64,000 bases of DNA from Collinsella sp. BG-O-102 (GTDB taxonomy: Bacteria > Actinomycetota > Coriobacteriia > Coriobacteriales > Coriobacteriaceae), in contig NZ_JAMOKO010000002.1 in NCBI RefSeq assembly GCF_023656745.1, forward strand, positions 124,001-188,000, in the 5' to 3' direction. Shown here piece by piece: positions 43,165 through 50,845 of the stretch (position 1 is the stretch's first letter; every line of letters begins with the position of its first letter). The position numbers and the translations under genes are program-made. Below the pieces are notes generated by a model that saw only the letters and a list, made by a program, of their open reading frames with translations, did no database searches and had not been told where the DNA came from.

Positions 43165-43251
43165 TGGTGCGGGCGAAAGGACTTGAACCTTCATGGGGTT
43201 GCCCCCATACGGACCTGAACCGTACGCGTCTGCCAATTCCGCCACGCCCGC
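43165..43251 (-). tRNA. tRNA-Leu(CAG)
   Basis: An 87-base class II tRNA with encoded CCA. Acceptor GCGGGCG pairs with CGCCCGC; the anticodon loop TTCAGGT carries CAG; the variable arm is TATGGGGGCAACCCCAT; the T-arm has GGTTCAAGTCC. It decodes CUG. Monocistronic with its own terminator. Confidence 0.95.
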
Positions 43252-43294
43252 GTGCAGGAATTAGAATAACGGAGCGCCACCGCGAACGCAAGAA

Positions 43295-44212
43295 CTATTT
43301 TTGAAAAAGTTTGCAGGCATTTTCCCAAGCGGCATGCGCGATTGTTTCGGCGTCCTCACCAGTGCGATCGACACGGTCGTTAACCAGCGCGTTTGCCGTA
43401 ATGGAGATCATTGCGGGCTCGCATTCAAGACCGCGGATGGGCTCCGGAGCCATATACGGGCAATCCGTCTCGAACAAAATTCGATCGAGTGGGGTTGCCG
43501 CAAATGCCTCGCGCACGTCGTCGTTGCGCTTAAAGGTAGCCGCACCACCATAGGCGATATAGCAGCCCAGCTCCACAAAGCGCTCCATCGTGGCGCGGTC
43601 CTCGCCAAAACAGTGCAGCACACAACCGGCCTGGGGCACGCCCACCTCACGAAGCACGTTGTACGCATCCATATGCGAGGTGCGCTCCCCATCCGAGTCC
43701 TCGTGCCGCAGGTGCAACTCCACCGGCACATTGCAGCGCACGGCGACTTCGAGCTGACGTGCCATGCAATCAATCTGCACGCTGTGGGGCGCCGGCGTGA
43801 TGTCGTCGTCGTAATCCATGTGGTAGTCCAGACCGATTTCGCCAATACCGGCGCACAAAGGGTCATCAAGCGCAGCAACAACCTGCGCGTGAATGTCGTC
43901 GGTATAGTCCGGCGCGCCATACGGATGCACGCCGGCAAGATACTTGATCTGCGGGATATCCTGCATCGGCAGAATTTCGCGCGTCAGCCAGTCGCTATAG
44001 TCCGTCACGCTGCGCTTGTCGGCGATGGGGTCGAAGACCGTCACCAACAGGTCGATGCCTGCCGCCTTGGCACGCACGAGTGTCTCGGGCACATCCTTGC
44101 CCCAGAACGAAAGCAGATGCGCATGTGTGTCGGCAAGCGGTGCCAAGGGCACGGGACAAGCAGCCGTCTTCTTTTTCTTGGTAAACGTCACGCGTTCGGC
44201 ATTAAGCGTCAT
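43295..44212 (-). CDS. TatD family metal-dependent hydrolase
   Basis: A 305-residue TIM-barrel hydrolase of the TatD group, linked to DNA exonuclease activity and quality control. Metal ligands appear in ADTHAHLL, IGEIGLDYH, VELHLRHEDSD, CVLHCFGED and FETDCPYMAPEP. ATG 44212 overlaps the rsmA stop by 11 nt, so the pair is coupled; the longer frame to 44323 lies inside rsmA. The insert before LDYHMDYDDDITPAP is longer than usual. Position after rsmA matches the classical metG-tatD-rsmA cluster, here in a rearranged order. Confidence 0.9.
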   Translation of the reverse strand: MTLNAERVTFTKKKKTAACPVPLAPLADTHAHLLSFWGKDVPETLVRAKAAGIDLLVTVFDPIADKRSVTDYSDWLTREILPMQDIPQIKYLAGVHPYGAPDYTDDIHAQVVAALDDPLCAGIGEIGLDYHMDYDDDITPAPHSVQIDCMARQLEVAVRCNVPVELHLRHEDSDGERTSHMDAYNVLREVGVPQAGCVLHCFGEDRATMERFVELGCYIAYGGAATFKRNDDVREAFAATPLDRILFETDCPYMAPEPIRGLECEPAMISITANALVNDRVDRTGEDAETIAHAAWENACKLFQK

Positions 44213-45062
44213 GGGAAAGCTCCCGAGCCAGGCACACAAAGTCGGCGACGCCGAGCGTCTCGGCGCGCGTGGTGGGTGCGATACCGCAAGCCTCAAAGGC
44301 GGCATCGAGCACGTCCTTGGCAAAGCCGTTGGCGCTCATGGAATTGCGGATGGTCTTGCGACGCTGAGCAAATGCAGCATCAATCACGCGGGCTACAAAT
44401 TCGCGATCGAGTCCTTCGGGCACCACACCGTCAACACGGTCGATACGCACGACGGCCGAGTCCACGTGTGGCGCCGGCATAAAGCAACGCGGCGGCACCT
44501 CAAAGCGACCCGTTACCTGCGCATACAGGCCAAGCTTTGCCGTATAGCCGCCATAGGTCTTGTTGCCCGGCACTGCGGCAATGCGATCGGCAACCTCCTT
44601 TTGCACCATGACGACGGCGCGCTTGAGCGCCGGCATCGTCTGGAAAAATTGCAAAATGATCGTCGCCGCCACGTTATAGGGCAAGTTCGCGACAAATACC
44701 GTCGGCTCACCGCCCGCAGCCTGCTCAATCTGCCCCGGCGTCACCTTGAGCGCGTCGCCCATGATAAAGCGGAAGTTGGCATAGTCGGCGGCGTGGGCAT
44801 CGAGCACCGGCTCAAGCTCGGAATCGGCCTCAATGGACGTAACGCACGCCGCTTCCTGCAGCAACGCAAGTGTCAACGTACCGCAACCTGGACCCACCTC
44901 GAGTACGCGCTCGTCACCTGCAAGCTCGGCAAGCTCGCAGATACGTTCGATCACATGATTGTCGATTAGAAAGTTCTGGCCCAGGCGATGCTTGGTCGCA
45001 AGGCCAAACTCCTCCAGCAGCTCCCTGGTGGCCGTGGGGTTTGCCAAAGGCGAAGTTGTCAT
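44202..45062 (-). CDS. rsmA: 16S rRNA dimethyladenosine transferase RsmA (KsgA)
   Basis: Dimethylates A1518 and A1519 of 16S rRNA late in 30S assembly; 286 residues. The N-terminus has KHRLGQNFLIDNHV; SAM binding is in VLEVGPGCGTLTLALL and IEADSEL; the catalytic motif is NLPYN. The C-terminal helical domain contains FAQRRKTIRNSM. AAGGAG precedes the ATG. Followed by tatD with an 11-nt overlap. Confidence 0.96.
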   Translation of the reverse strand: MTTSPLANPTATRELLEEFGLATKHRLGQNFLIDNHVIERICELAELAGDERVLEVGPGCGTLTLALLQEAACVTSIEADSELEPVLDAHAADYANFRFIMGDALKVTPGQIEQAAGGEPTVFVANLPYNVAATIILQFFQTMPALKRAVVMVQKEVADRIAAVPGNKTYGGYTAKLGLYAQVTGRFEVPPRCFMPAPHVDSAVVRIDRVDGVVPEGLDREFVARVIDAAFAQRRKTIRNSMSANGFAKDVLDAAFEACGIAPTTRAETLGVADFVCLARELSHDA

Positions 45063-45101
45063 GGTTGTCTCCTTAGCATGATGGCGGCGTCTTGAAACAA
45101 A

Positions 45102-45131
45102 AGGGCATGGACCGTGGCGGCCATGCCCTTA
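45102..45131 (-). terminator. Terminator of metG
   Basis: AAGGGCATGG / CCATGCCCTT on the minus strand with a 10-nt loop, followed by TTGTTTCAAG, about 40 bp after the metG stop. Confidence 0.8.
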
Positions 45132-45172
45132 CAGCTAAACAGCAAATTGCCGATATGGCGCTCGCGCGGTCT

Positions 45173-46774
45173 CTACGCCAGACGCGGGAACAGCGGATCG
45201 CCCTTCTCGACGGGCTGACCACCAGCAAGCAGGCCCCAAGCGCAAATGCCCTTGAGGTCGTCGCTCGCGGCCTCGTCCTCGCAGGACAGGCGGCGCAGAG
45301 CCTCGGCAGAAGTCTGGGGCATGAGCGGCATCAGCAGGTGAGCGGCAATGCGGATGGCCTCGAGCAGGTTGTAGATCACAAACGCCAGCTCGTCAGCCTT
45401 GGCCTCGTCCTTGGCAAGTGCCCAAGGCTCGGAGTCCTCGATGTAGTGGTTGGCGGCGTGGATGAGCTCCATGACCTCGTCCTTGGCTCCGCCGTAATCG
45501 AGCACGTCCATCTTGGCCATGTAGCGCTCGACCAGGCCGTCGGCGATCTTTGCCAGCGGGTTGTCGAACGCATCGAACGATGCGGGCTTGGCGGGCGCGC
45601 AGCCGTCAAAGTACTTGCCGCTCATGTTGAGCGAACGCGAGATGAGGTTGCCCCAGCTGTTGGCCAGGTCGGCGTTGTAGACCTGCTCCATGCGATCGAA
45701 GCTGATGGCGCCGTCGGTGCCGGGGACGACGTCGGTCATAAAGTAGTAGCGATAGCCCTCGACGCCCAGCATGTCGATAACGTCCTGCGGAGCGATAGCG
45801 TTGCCGCGGCTCTTGGACATCTTCTCGGCCTTGCCGGTCTCGGCATTGCGCACGGTCAGGAAGCCGTGGGCAAAAACGTGCTCGGGCAGGGCCTCGCCGA
45901 TGGCCATGAGCATGGCGGGCCAAATGACGCAGTGGAAGCGGATGATGTCCTTACCCACGATGTGGAACTGCGCGGGCCAGCGATAGGCCAGCTCGGCACG
46001 CGCCTCGTCGGTATCGACACCGTAGCCGACGGCCGTCATATAGTTGAGCAGCGCATCGAACCACACGTAGGTCACGTGGCCCTCGTCAAACGGGACCTGA
46101 ATGCCCCAGTCAAAGCTCGTGCGGCTCACGGAAAGGTCGTTAAGGCCGCCCTCGACAAAGCTGCGCACCTCGTTCATGCGGAACGCAGGCTCGACAAAGT
46201 CGGGATGCTCGTCATAGAGCTTGAGCAGCTTGTCCTGGAAGGCGGAAAGCTTAAAGAAGTAGGACTCCTCCTGCACGCGCTCAAGCGGACGGTGGCAGTC
46301 GGGGCACAGGTGCTGGCCGACGCTGCCGTACTCCTCGTCGCCCTTCTGGACCTGCGTATCGGTGAAGTAGGTCTCGTCAGGCACGCAATACCAGCCGTCG
46401 TAGCTGCCCTTATACAGGTAACCGGACTCCTTCATGCGCTCCCACAGGTACTGCACGGCATGATGCTGGCGCGGCTCGGTGGTGCGGATGAAGTCGTCGT
46501 TGGAAATCTCGAGCTTGCTCCAAAGCTCCTTGAAGTGCGGGGCCTGGCTGTCGGTCCACTCCTGCGGCGTCATACCATGCTTGGCTGCGGCCTCGGCGAC
46601 CTTCTCGCCGTGCTCGTCCATGCCGGTCAGGAACTTGACGTTATAGCCGGCGGAGCGGCGATAGCGAGCCTGAACGTCGGCGATGATGGTGGAATAAGCC
46701 GTGCCCAGGTGCGGATCGGCGTTGACGTAGTAGATGGGCGTCGTGATAAAGAACGAAGGCTTGCTTTGATCCAT
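45173..46774 (-). CDS. metG: Methionyl-tRNA synthetase
   Basis: A class I synthetase charging initiator and elongator tRNA-Met, 533 residues. The HIGH motif is present as ADPHLGTAYS, and KMSKSRGNAI is the KMSKS loop. The zinc knuckle is of the single CPDCHRPL type, short like MetRS2 enzymes. The C-terminal anticodon-binding domain follows, without the tRNA-binding EMAP-like extension. GGAGG lies 9 nt before the ATG. Downstream of rsmI, with tatD/rsmA beyond its terminator. Confidence 0.95.
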   Translation of the reverse strand: MDQSKPSFFITTPIYYVNADPHLGTAYSTIIADVQARYRRSAGYNVKFLTGMDEHGEKVAEAAAKHGMTPQEWTDSQAPHFKELWSKLEISNDDFIRTTEPRQHHAVQYLWERMKESGYLYKGSYDGWYCVPDETYFTDTQVQKGDEEYGSVGQHLCPDCHRPLERVQEESYFFKLSAFQDKLLKLYDEHPDFVEPAFRMNEVRSFVEGGLNDLSVSRTSFDWGIQVPFDEGHVTYVWFDALLNYMTAVGYGVDTDEARAELAYRWPAQFHIVGKDIIRFHCVIWPAMLMAIGEALPEHVFAHGFLTVRNAETGKAEKMSKSRGNAIAPQDVIDMLGVEGYRYYFMTDVVPGTDGAISFDRMEQVYNADLANSWGNLISRSLNMSGKYFDGCAPAKPASFDAFDNPLAKIADGLVERYMAKMDVLDYGGAKDEVMELIHAANHYIEDSEPWALAKDEAKADELAFVIYNLLEAIRIAAHLLMPLMPQTSAEALRRLSCEDEAASDDLKGICAWGLLAGGQPVEKGDPLFPRLA

Positions 46775-46843
46775 GGGGTTTGTCCTCCAGAAAAACGTTG
46801 CATACAGAGGATGATTCTAGCGCAAGGGCTGGATATCCTCCAT

Positions 46844-47722
46844 CTATTGCATATCGAGCACCATGGCATAGACATCGCGCTTGCGGCGCGAATACTTCTG
46901 AGACAGGCGCTTGGCCACCGCAGACGCGGGCTCCCCCTCCTCGAGCGCGGCGCGGATATCCTCGCGCAGGGCCTCGTCGGGATCCGCTGCCGTGGCGCCG
47001 ACCGGCACGATACCGGCCTCCTCATCCTCGCTCGGCGGCGCGATGACCAGCGCGATCTCGCCCTTTACCTCGCCGCGAGCACGCAGCTCCTCGGCAAGCT
47101 GGGCAGCGGGCCCGCGCAAGACCTCCTCGTGCAGCTTGGTGAGTTCGCGGCAGACGGCAACCTCACGCTGGGGAAAGACCTCCGCCACGGCCTCGAGCGT
47201 CGCCACGATGCGATGTGGAGACTCGTAGAAGATGAGTGCGCCGGGCACCACGGCAAGGCGCTGCAAACGGCGCACACGGTCGCCGTGCTTTCGGCCCAAA
47301 AAGCCCTCGAAGAAAAAATGCTCGCAGGGAATGCCGGACGAAACAAGCGCCGTGACGCAAGCAGAGGGCCCGGGAATAACTTCGACGGGCACATCGGCCT
47401 CACGCGCCGCCTCGACCAGCGCCTGGCCGGGATCGGACACGCTCGGCATGCCGGCGTCCGAGGCAAAAGCGAGGGTCTCCCCCGCCAGCAGACGGTCGAC
47501 CAGGCCGGCGGCGCGGCTGGCGATCACATTCTCGTCGCAACGGACAAGCGGCTTGGAAATGCCCAGGTGCATCAGCAGCTTTGACGTCACACGCGTGTCT
47601 TCGCAGCAAATGGCATCGGCGGCGGCAAAAGCCTCGCCAACGCGCGGGGACAGGTCGCCTAGGTTGCCGATGGGCGTGCCGACCACATAGAGTTTGCCCG
47701 TATGGGCGCTGTTTTGCGTCAT
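46844..47722 (-). CDS. rsmI: 16S rRNA 2'-O-methyltransferase RsmI
   Basis: Methylates the ribose of C1402 in 16S rRNA; 292 residues. Tetrapyrrole-methylase fold with LYVVGTPIGNLGDLSPR, CEDTRVTSKLL, LASDAGMPSVSDPGQALV (here FASDAGMPSV) and VIPGPSACVTALVSSG, followed by FEGFLGRK. The C-terminal helical domain ends SRRKRDVYAMVLDMQ. The ATG is 6 bp after the stop of the upstream GH5-like gene. Confidence 0.95.
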   Translation of the reverse strand: MTQNSAHTGKLYVVGTPIGNLGDLSPRVGEAFAAADAICCEDTRVTSKLLMHLGISKPLVRCDENVIASRAAGLVDRLLAGETLAFASDAGMPSVSDPGQALVEAAREADVPVEVIPGPSACVTALVSSGIPCEHFFFEGFLGRKHGDRVRRLQRLAVVPGALIFYESPHRIVATLEAVAEVFPQREVAVCRELTKLHEEVLRGPAAQLAEELRARGEVKGEIALVIAPPSEDEEAGIVPVGATAADPDEALREDIRAALEEGEPASAVAKRLSQKYSRRKRDVYAMVLDMQ

Positions 47723-47728
47723 ATCAAC

Positions 47729-48790
47729 CTATTCAATCATGCCGCGCTCGAGCGTACCGAGCGCCGCGCGGGCGTCCCATGCTGCAATGCGCTTCTCGGT
47801 CTTCCACGTTTGGAAGAACCAACCGGCAGCCGGCGCAAACGAAGCCAGCTGGTTGGCGATAAACACGCGCTCGTAGGCATTGCGGCCCTCGGGCGTAACC
47901 GACGAGTTAGCAAAGATCGCCGCGCCCGACCATTCGCCCACCAGCACGGGGAACCCAGTCGAAATCGCCTCTTTAAGCTCGCGCTTGTTACGCGAAATCG
48001 CCGTCGTCAGCCCGCGGGGGCTCGTGATGTCGAGCGCATACTCGTCGCGGTAATGGTACAGGTGAAGGTCCATGTAGACGTTCTTGTACTTGGCGCCGCG
48101 CATAAAATGCTTCCACTCGCTGGGATGCCCCGACGACGAGAAGACGACGATCTTATCCTCGGGCATATACGAACGGACGAGCTCGTAGGCATCGCGATAG
48201 AAATTGCGCAGGTAGTGAGCGGGAATGCCATCCGTCATGGTGAAGAGGCTCTTGCGAACGCTCATCTGCGGCGTGTCCAGCAGCTCAATGCCCAGCAGGC
48301 TCTCGGCCTCGCCATAGCGATCGGCCAAGCGCTCGAGCACGTCGAGTGCGACATGGCGGCCGTTAGTGGACGAATGCCACTCGGCAACAGCCTCCGGCGT
48401 GGTGGGCGAATCGTTGGAATCGCCCTGGCCACCGGGCACAGTTGCCAGATCGAGCAGCACGCGGATGTCGTACTTGGCAGCCCACTCAATCGCGCGGTCG
48501 ATGTAATCGACAACCGATATGTAGGAGGCATCGGACTCCTGTGAGCCAAAGGCATACCAAGGCACCGGCAGACGCACGGCATTGAGACCGATCTGCGCCA
48601 TGCGACGAAAATCGCCCTCGCTCACAAACGTCTCGTAATGGCGGCGCATGCGCTCGTTATAGGCGGCGGTACCCATGGCCTCCTGTAGCTCGGCCGCGTT
48701 GGATGCACCGGTCGCCGCGTACAGCGACGGGGTCACCCAAGGCTCGGGAATAAACCAGCCAGAGAGATTAACGCCGAGTATCCTCTCCAT
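47729..48790 (-). CDS. GH5-like (cellulase-fold) protein lacking the acid/base Glu
   Basis: A 353-residue TIM-barrel protein of the glycoside hydrolase 5 / exo-beta-1,3-glucanase type. RILGVNLSGWFIPEPWVTPSL at the start, GLNAVRLPVPWYAFG, and VLLDLATVPGGQGDSND (family: DLHxxPGSQNG) are recognisable. The acid/base site, normally NEP, reads LLGIELLDTPQ, so the catalytic Glu is gone. The nucleophile region VLVGEWSGA keeps its Glu. No signal peptide, so cytoplasmic. Start at ATG 48790 (AAGGGGG upstream). Placed just before rsmI (6-bp gap). Either a binding protein or an enzyme with altered chemistry. Confidence 0.8.
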   Translation of the reverse strand: MERILGVNLSGWFIPEPWVTPSLYAATGASNAAELQEAMGTAAYNERMRRHYETFVSEGDFRRMAQIGLNAVRLPVPWYAFGSQESDASYISVVDYIDRAIEWAAKYDIRVLLDLATVPGGQGDSNDSPTTPEAVAEWHSSTNGRHVALDVLERLADRYGEAESLLGIELLDTPQMSVRKSLFTMTDGIPAHYLRNFYRDAYELVRSYMPEDKIVVFSSSGHPSEWKHFMRGAKYKNVYMDLHLYHYRDEYALDITSPRGLTTAISRNKRELKEAISTGFPVLVGEWSGAAIFANSSVTPEGRNAYERVFIANQLASFAPAAGWFFQTWKTEKRIAAWDARAALGTLERGMIE

Positions 48791-48969
48791 CACTGCCCCC
48801 TTCGGATCGTGCAGGCTGAGCCTGCATCGTATTGCACAGGAAAAGTATCGTTTTGAGTATACCCGCGCGTGCGGACAGACGACCGAACGGTCTGTAAAGT
48901 GGCGCAAAAGCGGGAGGAATATCTGGGCGGGCCCGAGATGGCGCGCCGAGATGTACATATGCGCCGGAA

Positions 48970-49165
48970 GTAGGCGGCCGAAAAGCGCATCCCGTTCTGA
49001 GCGCGGGATCTGGGACGCAGTTTCCGCCAAAGACCGCAAAAGGAAAGCACATCCCATTCTGACGCCGGATTCCGGGTCGCGCTTTCCCAAGCGGCCTCAA
49101 AGCGGAAAACGCATCCCACTCTGAAGCCAAATTCCGGGACGCAATTTCCGCAGAGCCCTCAATAA
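48970..49165. repeat. Intergenic hairpin repeat family, locus 2 (2-3 units)
   Basis: Tandem units of about 70-80 bp: GGGACGCAGTTTCCGCC...GGAAAGCACATCCCATTCTGA, then CGGGTCGCGCTTTCC...GCGGAAAACGCATCCC, then a partial GGGACGCAATTTCCG. A further end (GCGCATCCCGTTCTGA) lies at 48976-48995. The family is shared with 1189-1335. The gap 48791-49206 holds only this array and the tRNA-Phe terminator. Confidence 0.75.
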
Positions 49166-49171
49166 AAGAAA

Positions 49172-49193
49172 AGGACCCCTTTGCAGAGGTCCT
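49172..49193 (-). terminator. Terminator of tRNA-Phe
   Basis: AGGACC...GGTCCT on the minus strand followed by TTTTCTTTTATTG, 14 bp after the tRNA. Confidence 0.75.
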
Positions 49194-49206
49194 AGTCAAT
49201 TCAAGG

Positions 49207-49279
<73 letters not shown>

Positions 49280-49402
49280 ATTTGAGGTGTGCCTTGTTTC
49301 AAGGCTTGATTAGTATAACCAAGGACGCGTTCCGGTCAACCGAGAATTTTAAAAAAGTTTTTGAGCACAGCCTCGGTTCTATAAATCGGCACGTCAGAGG
49401 CA

Positions 49403-49687
49403 TCAGCCGGCAGCAAGAAGTTTTTCGCTCAGAGCCGCACGGGCAAACTCACTTGGCGTCATCCCCTCGGCAGCCGCCCGTCGACGAATGGCCTCCTTCA
49501 TTCCCAGAGGAATCTTGACCGACAGCGTTGCCGTCCCCTCACCTGAGAGCGGGGGCCGTCCACGCACGATCCCACCAACGGTGTGTTCGCCATCCGGAAA
49601 CTCTCCGCGCTCGTACGACTCGCACCACGCGTCAATCATTTCATCCGTTACAACCTGACCATTAGCGGCCGTATACGTCTTGCCCAT
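49403..49687 (-). CDS. Putative antitoxin with RHH-like C-terminus
   Basis: 94 residues. The C-terminal part, TATLSVKIPLGMKEAIRRRAAAEGMTPSEFARAALSEKLL, fits a ribbon-helix-helix DNA-binding domain. The N-terminal half (VTDEMIDAWCESYERGEFPDG) would bind the partner. The ATG overlaps the upstream gene's TGA (TGATG), typical of toxin-antitoxin pairs. Such antitoxins autoregulate their operon. The family was not identified exactly. Confidence 0.7.
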   Translation of the reverse strand: MGKTYTAANGQVVTDEMIDAWCESYERGEFPDGEHTVGGIVRGRPPLSGEGTATLSVKIPLGMKEAIRRRAAAEGMTPSEFARAALSEKLLAAG

Positions 49688-49953
49688 CATCGACCCCTCT
49701 GCCGAGCTCGCTCGATCTCTTGCCAGAATTTCTTCTGGACTGGAGACAAGGCATGAATGATAAGCCACCCACGGACAAGCTCGACCGCAACAAGTTCCAC
49801 ACTTCGACCATCTGGAAGCCATCCAATGGCAAGCCATCTCGGCGGCTCGTCCTCCGACTCGCGGCGAATGCACTCAGTAACCGCGAACCAGGCACCTAGT
49901 ACCTGCTTTTCCGTCAAGTGTTTTTTGGCGTTCGGATGGATCTCAACATCCAT
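49687..49953 (-). CDS. Putative toxin, partner of RHH antitoxin
   Basis: 88 residues, compact and probably alpha/beta: EIHPNAKKHLTEKQVLGAWFAVTECIRRE, then RWLAIGWLPDGRSVELVAVEL and GWLIIHALSPVQKKFWQEI. The strand pattern and the HALSPVQKKF ending resemble small RelE/BrnT-type toxins in size and architecture, but I cannot place the family. It precedes and overlaps its antitoxin (toxin first, as in brnTA and higBA). The start ATG 49953 has AAGG upstream; a longer frame to 50319 overlaps the DUF192 gene. Confidence 0.6.
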   Translation of the reverse strand: MDVEIHPNAKKHLTEKQVLGAWFAVTECIRRESEDEPPRWLAIGWLPDGRSVELVAVELVRGWLIIHALSPVQKKFWQEIERARQRGR

Positions 49954-50012
49954 GCACCTTCTCCTCCATCTTACCCAATTTCGTATGACGAAAGTCCGCT
50001 GTCGCCAATCTC

Positions 50013-50372
50013 TTACGCCGGCACTTGTTGGAGGGCGGGAGGTGTAGCGAGGATTGAAGGGCGTTCCAATACCGCCCAGGCGCCGGGGCAGGAGCACATA
50101 CACCAGGGACATACGTTTTCGTAGCGCGCGAGGATATTGCCGCGTGCATCGATGAAGGCGATGTCGATGGGATAGGCCATAAAACACGTATGGACCGAAG
50201 AGCAGCGTGGAAACGCCATGACGAGCGGCAGGCCGTTGGCGGCAACCGGACGCCGTCCCAGCATGCCGCGCAGGCGCACGACAAACGACTCCGCCACCAC
50301 AAACTCGGCCGGCGTCCAACCCAGCCTATTGAGTGCCCGCGCGTAGACGATGTAGGACGAGACCGCGGTCAC
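50013..50372 (-). CDS. DUF192 family protein
   Basis: 119 residues with the DUF192 fold: RLRGMLGRRP, then PLVMAFPRCSSVHTCFMAYPIDIAFID and ILARYENVCPWCMC. Function of DUF192 is unknown. It starts at GTG 50372, overlapping the stop of the upstream pseudopilin gene (ATGTGA), so it belongs to the Tad operon as its last gene. No signal peptide. Genes of this family are seen at the end of Tad loci in some actinobacteria (recollection, not checked). Confidence 0.82.
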   Translation of the reverse strand: MTAVSSYIVYARALNRLGWTPAEFVVAESFVVRLRGMLGRRPVAANGLPLVMAFPRCSSVHTCFMAYPIDIAFIDARGNILARYENVCPWCMCSCPGAWAVLERPSILATPPALQQVPA

Positions 50373-50845
50373 ATGACCACCCCCGGACGCCATGGATCGA
50401 CCGTCACCGCACGCTCGTGCGACAACGTTGTCGGCGCCCCCAGCGGAACGCCAGCGATGCTGAGAGAAGTCGGCCACGGCTCATAGTGCATGGTGCAGGT
50501 GTAGGTCCTAAACGTACCGGATAGGGAGAGCAGGCCACCATCCGATGCCTTCGCGCCTTGCTCGCTCGACACTTCGATCTGTAAGTCATAGCCTTCCATG
50601 GCATTCAGAATTTGAGTCTGAACCGTCGCCGAGGCATCGGCAGAGCTTTCGTCGCCCTCCCCCTCCGACGCCACGGCATGCGCTAGCACGATGTCGGGCA
50701 CCACGCGGTCGAAGCGCGCGACAGCGCTGGCAAAGATCATGACGTTGTACACGATGAGTGCCAGCGCCAGCAAAACGGGCGTAACCACTGCCATCTCCAC
50801 CGTCGCTTGGGCGTGCTCCTCGCGCAGACGCATGCGGATACTCAT
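50369..50845 (-). CDS. TadE/TadF-like pseudopilin
   Basis: 158 residues. A short basic leader (MSIRMRLREEHAQAT) is followed by VEMAVVTPVLLALALIVYNVMIFA, the TadE-type N-terminal helix with Glu at position 5 of the mature form. The rest is an extracytoplasmic beta-rich region. Minor pilins of this type prime or tip the Flp pilus and need cleavage by a prepilin peptidase (TadV), not found in the window. Its start abuts the tadG-like gene's stop region (shared base 50845). Confidence 0.78.
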   Translation of the reverse strand: MSIRMRLREEHAQATVEMAVVTPVLLALALIVYNVMIFASAVARFDRVVPDIVLAHAVASEGEGDESSADASATVQTQILNAMEGYDLQIEVSSEQGAKASDGGLLSLSGTFRTYTCTMHYEPWPTSLSIAGVPLGAPTTLSHERAVTVDPWRPGVVM

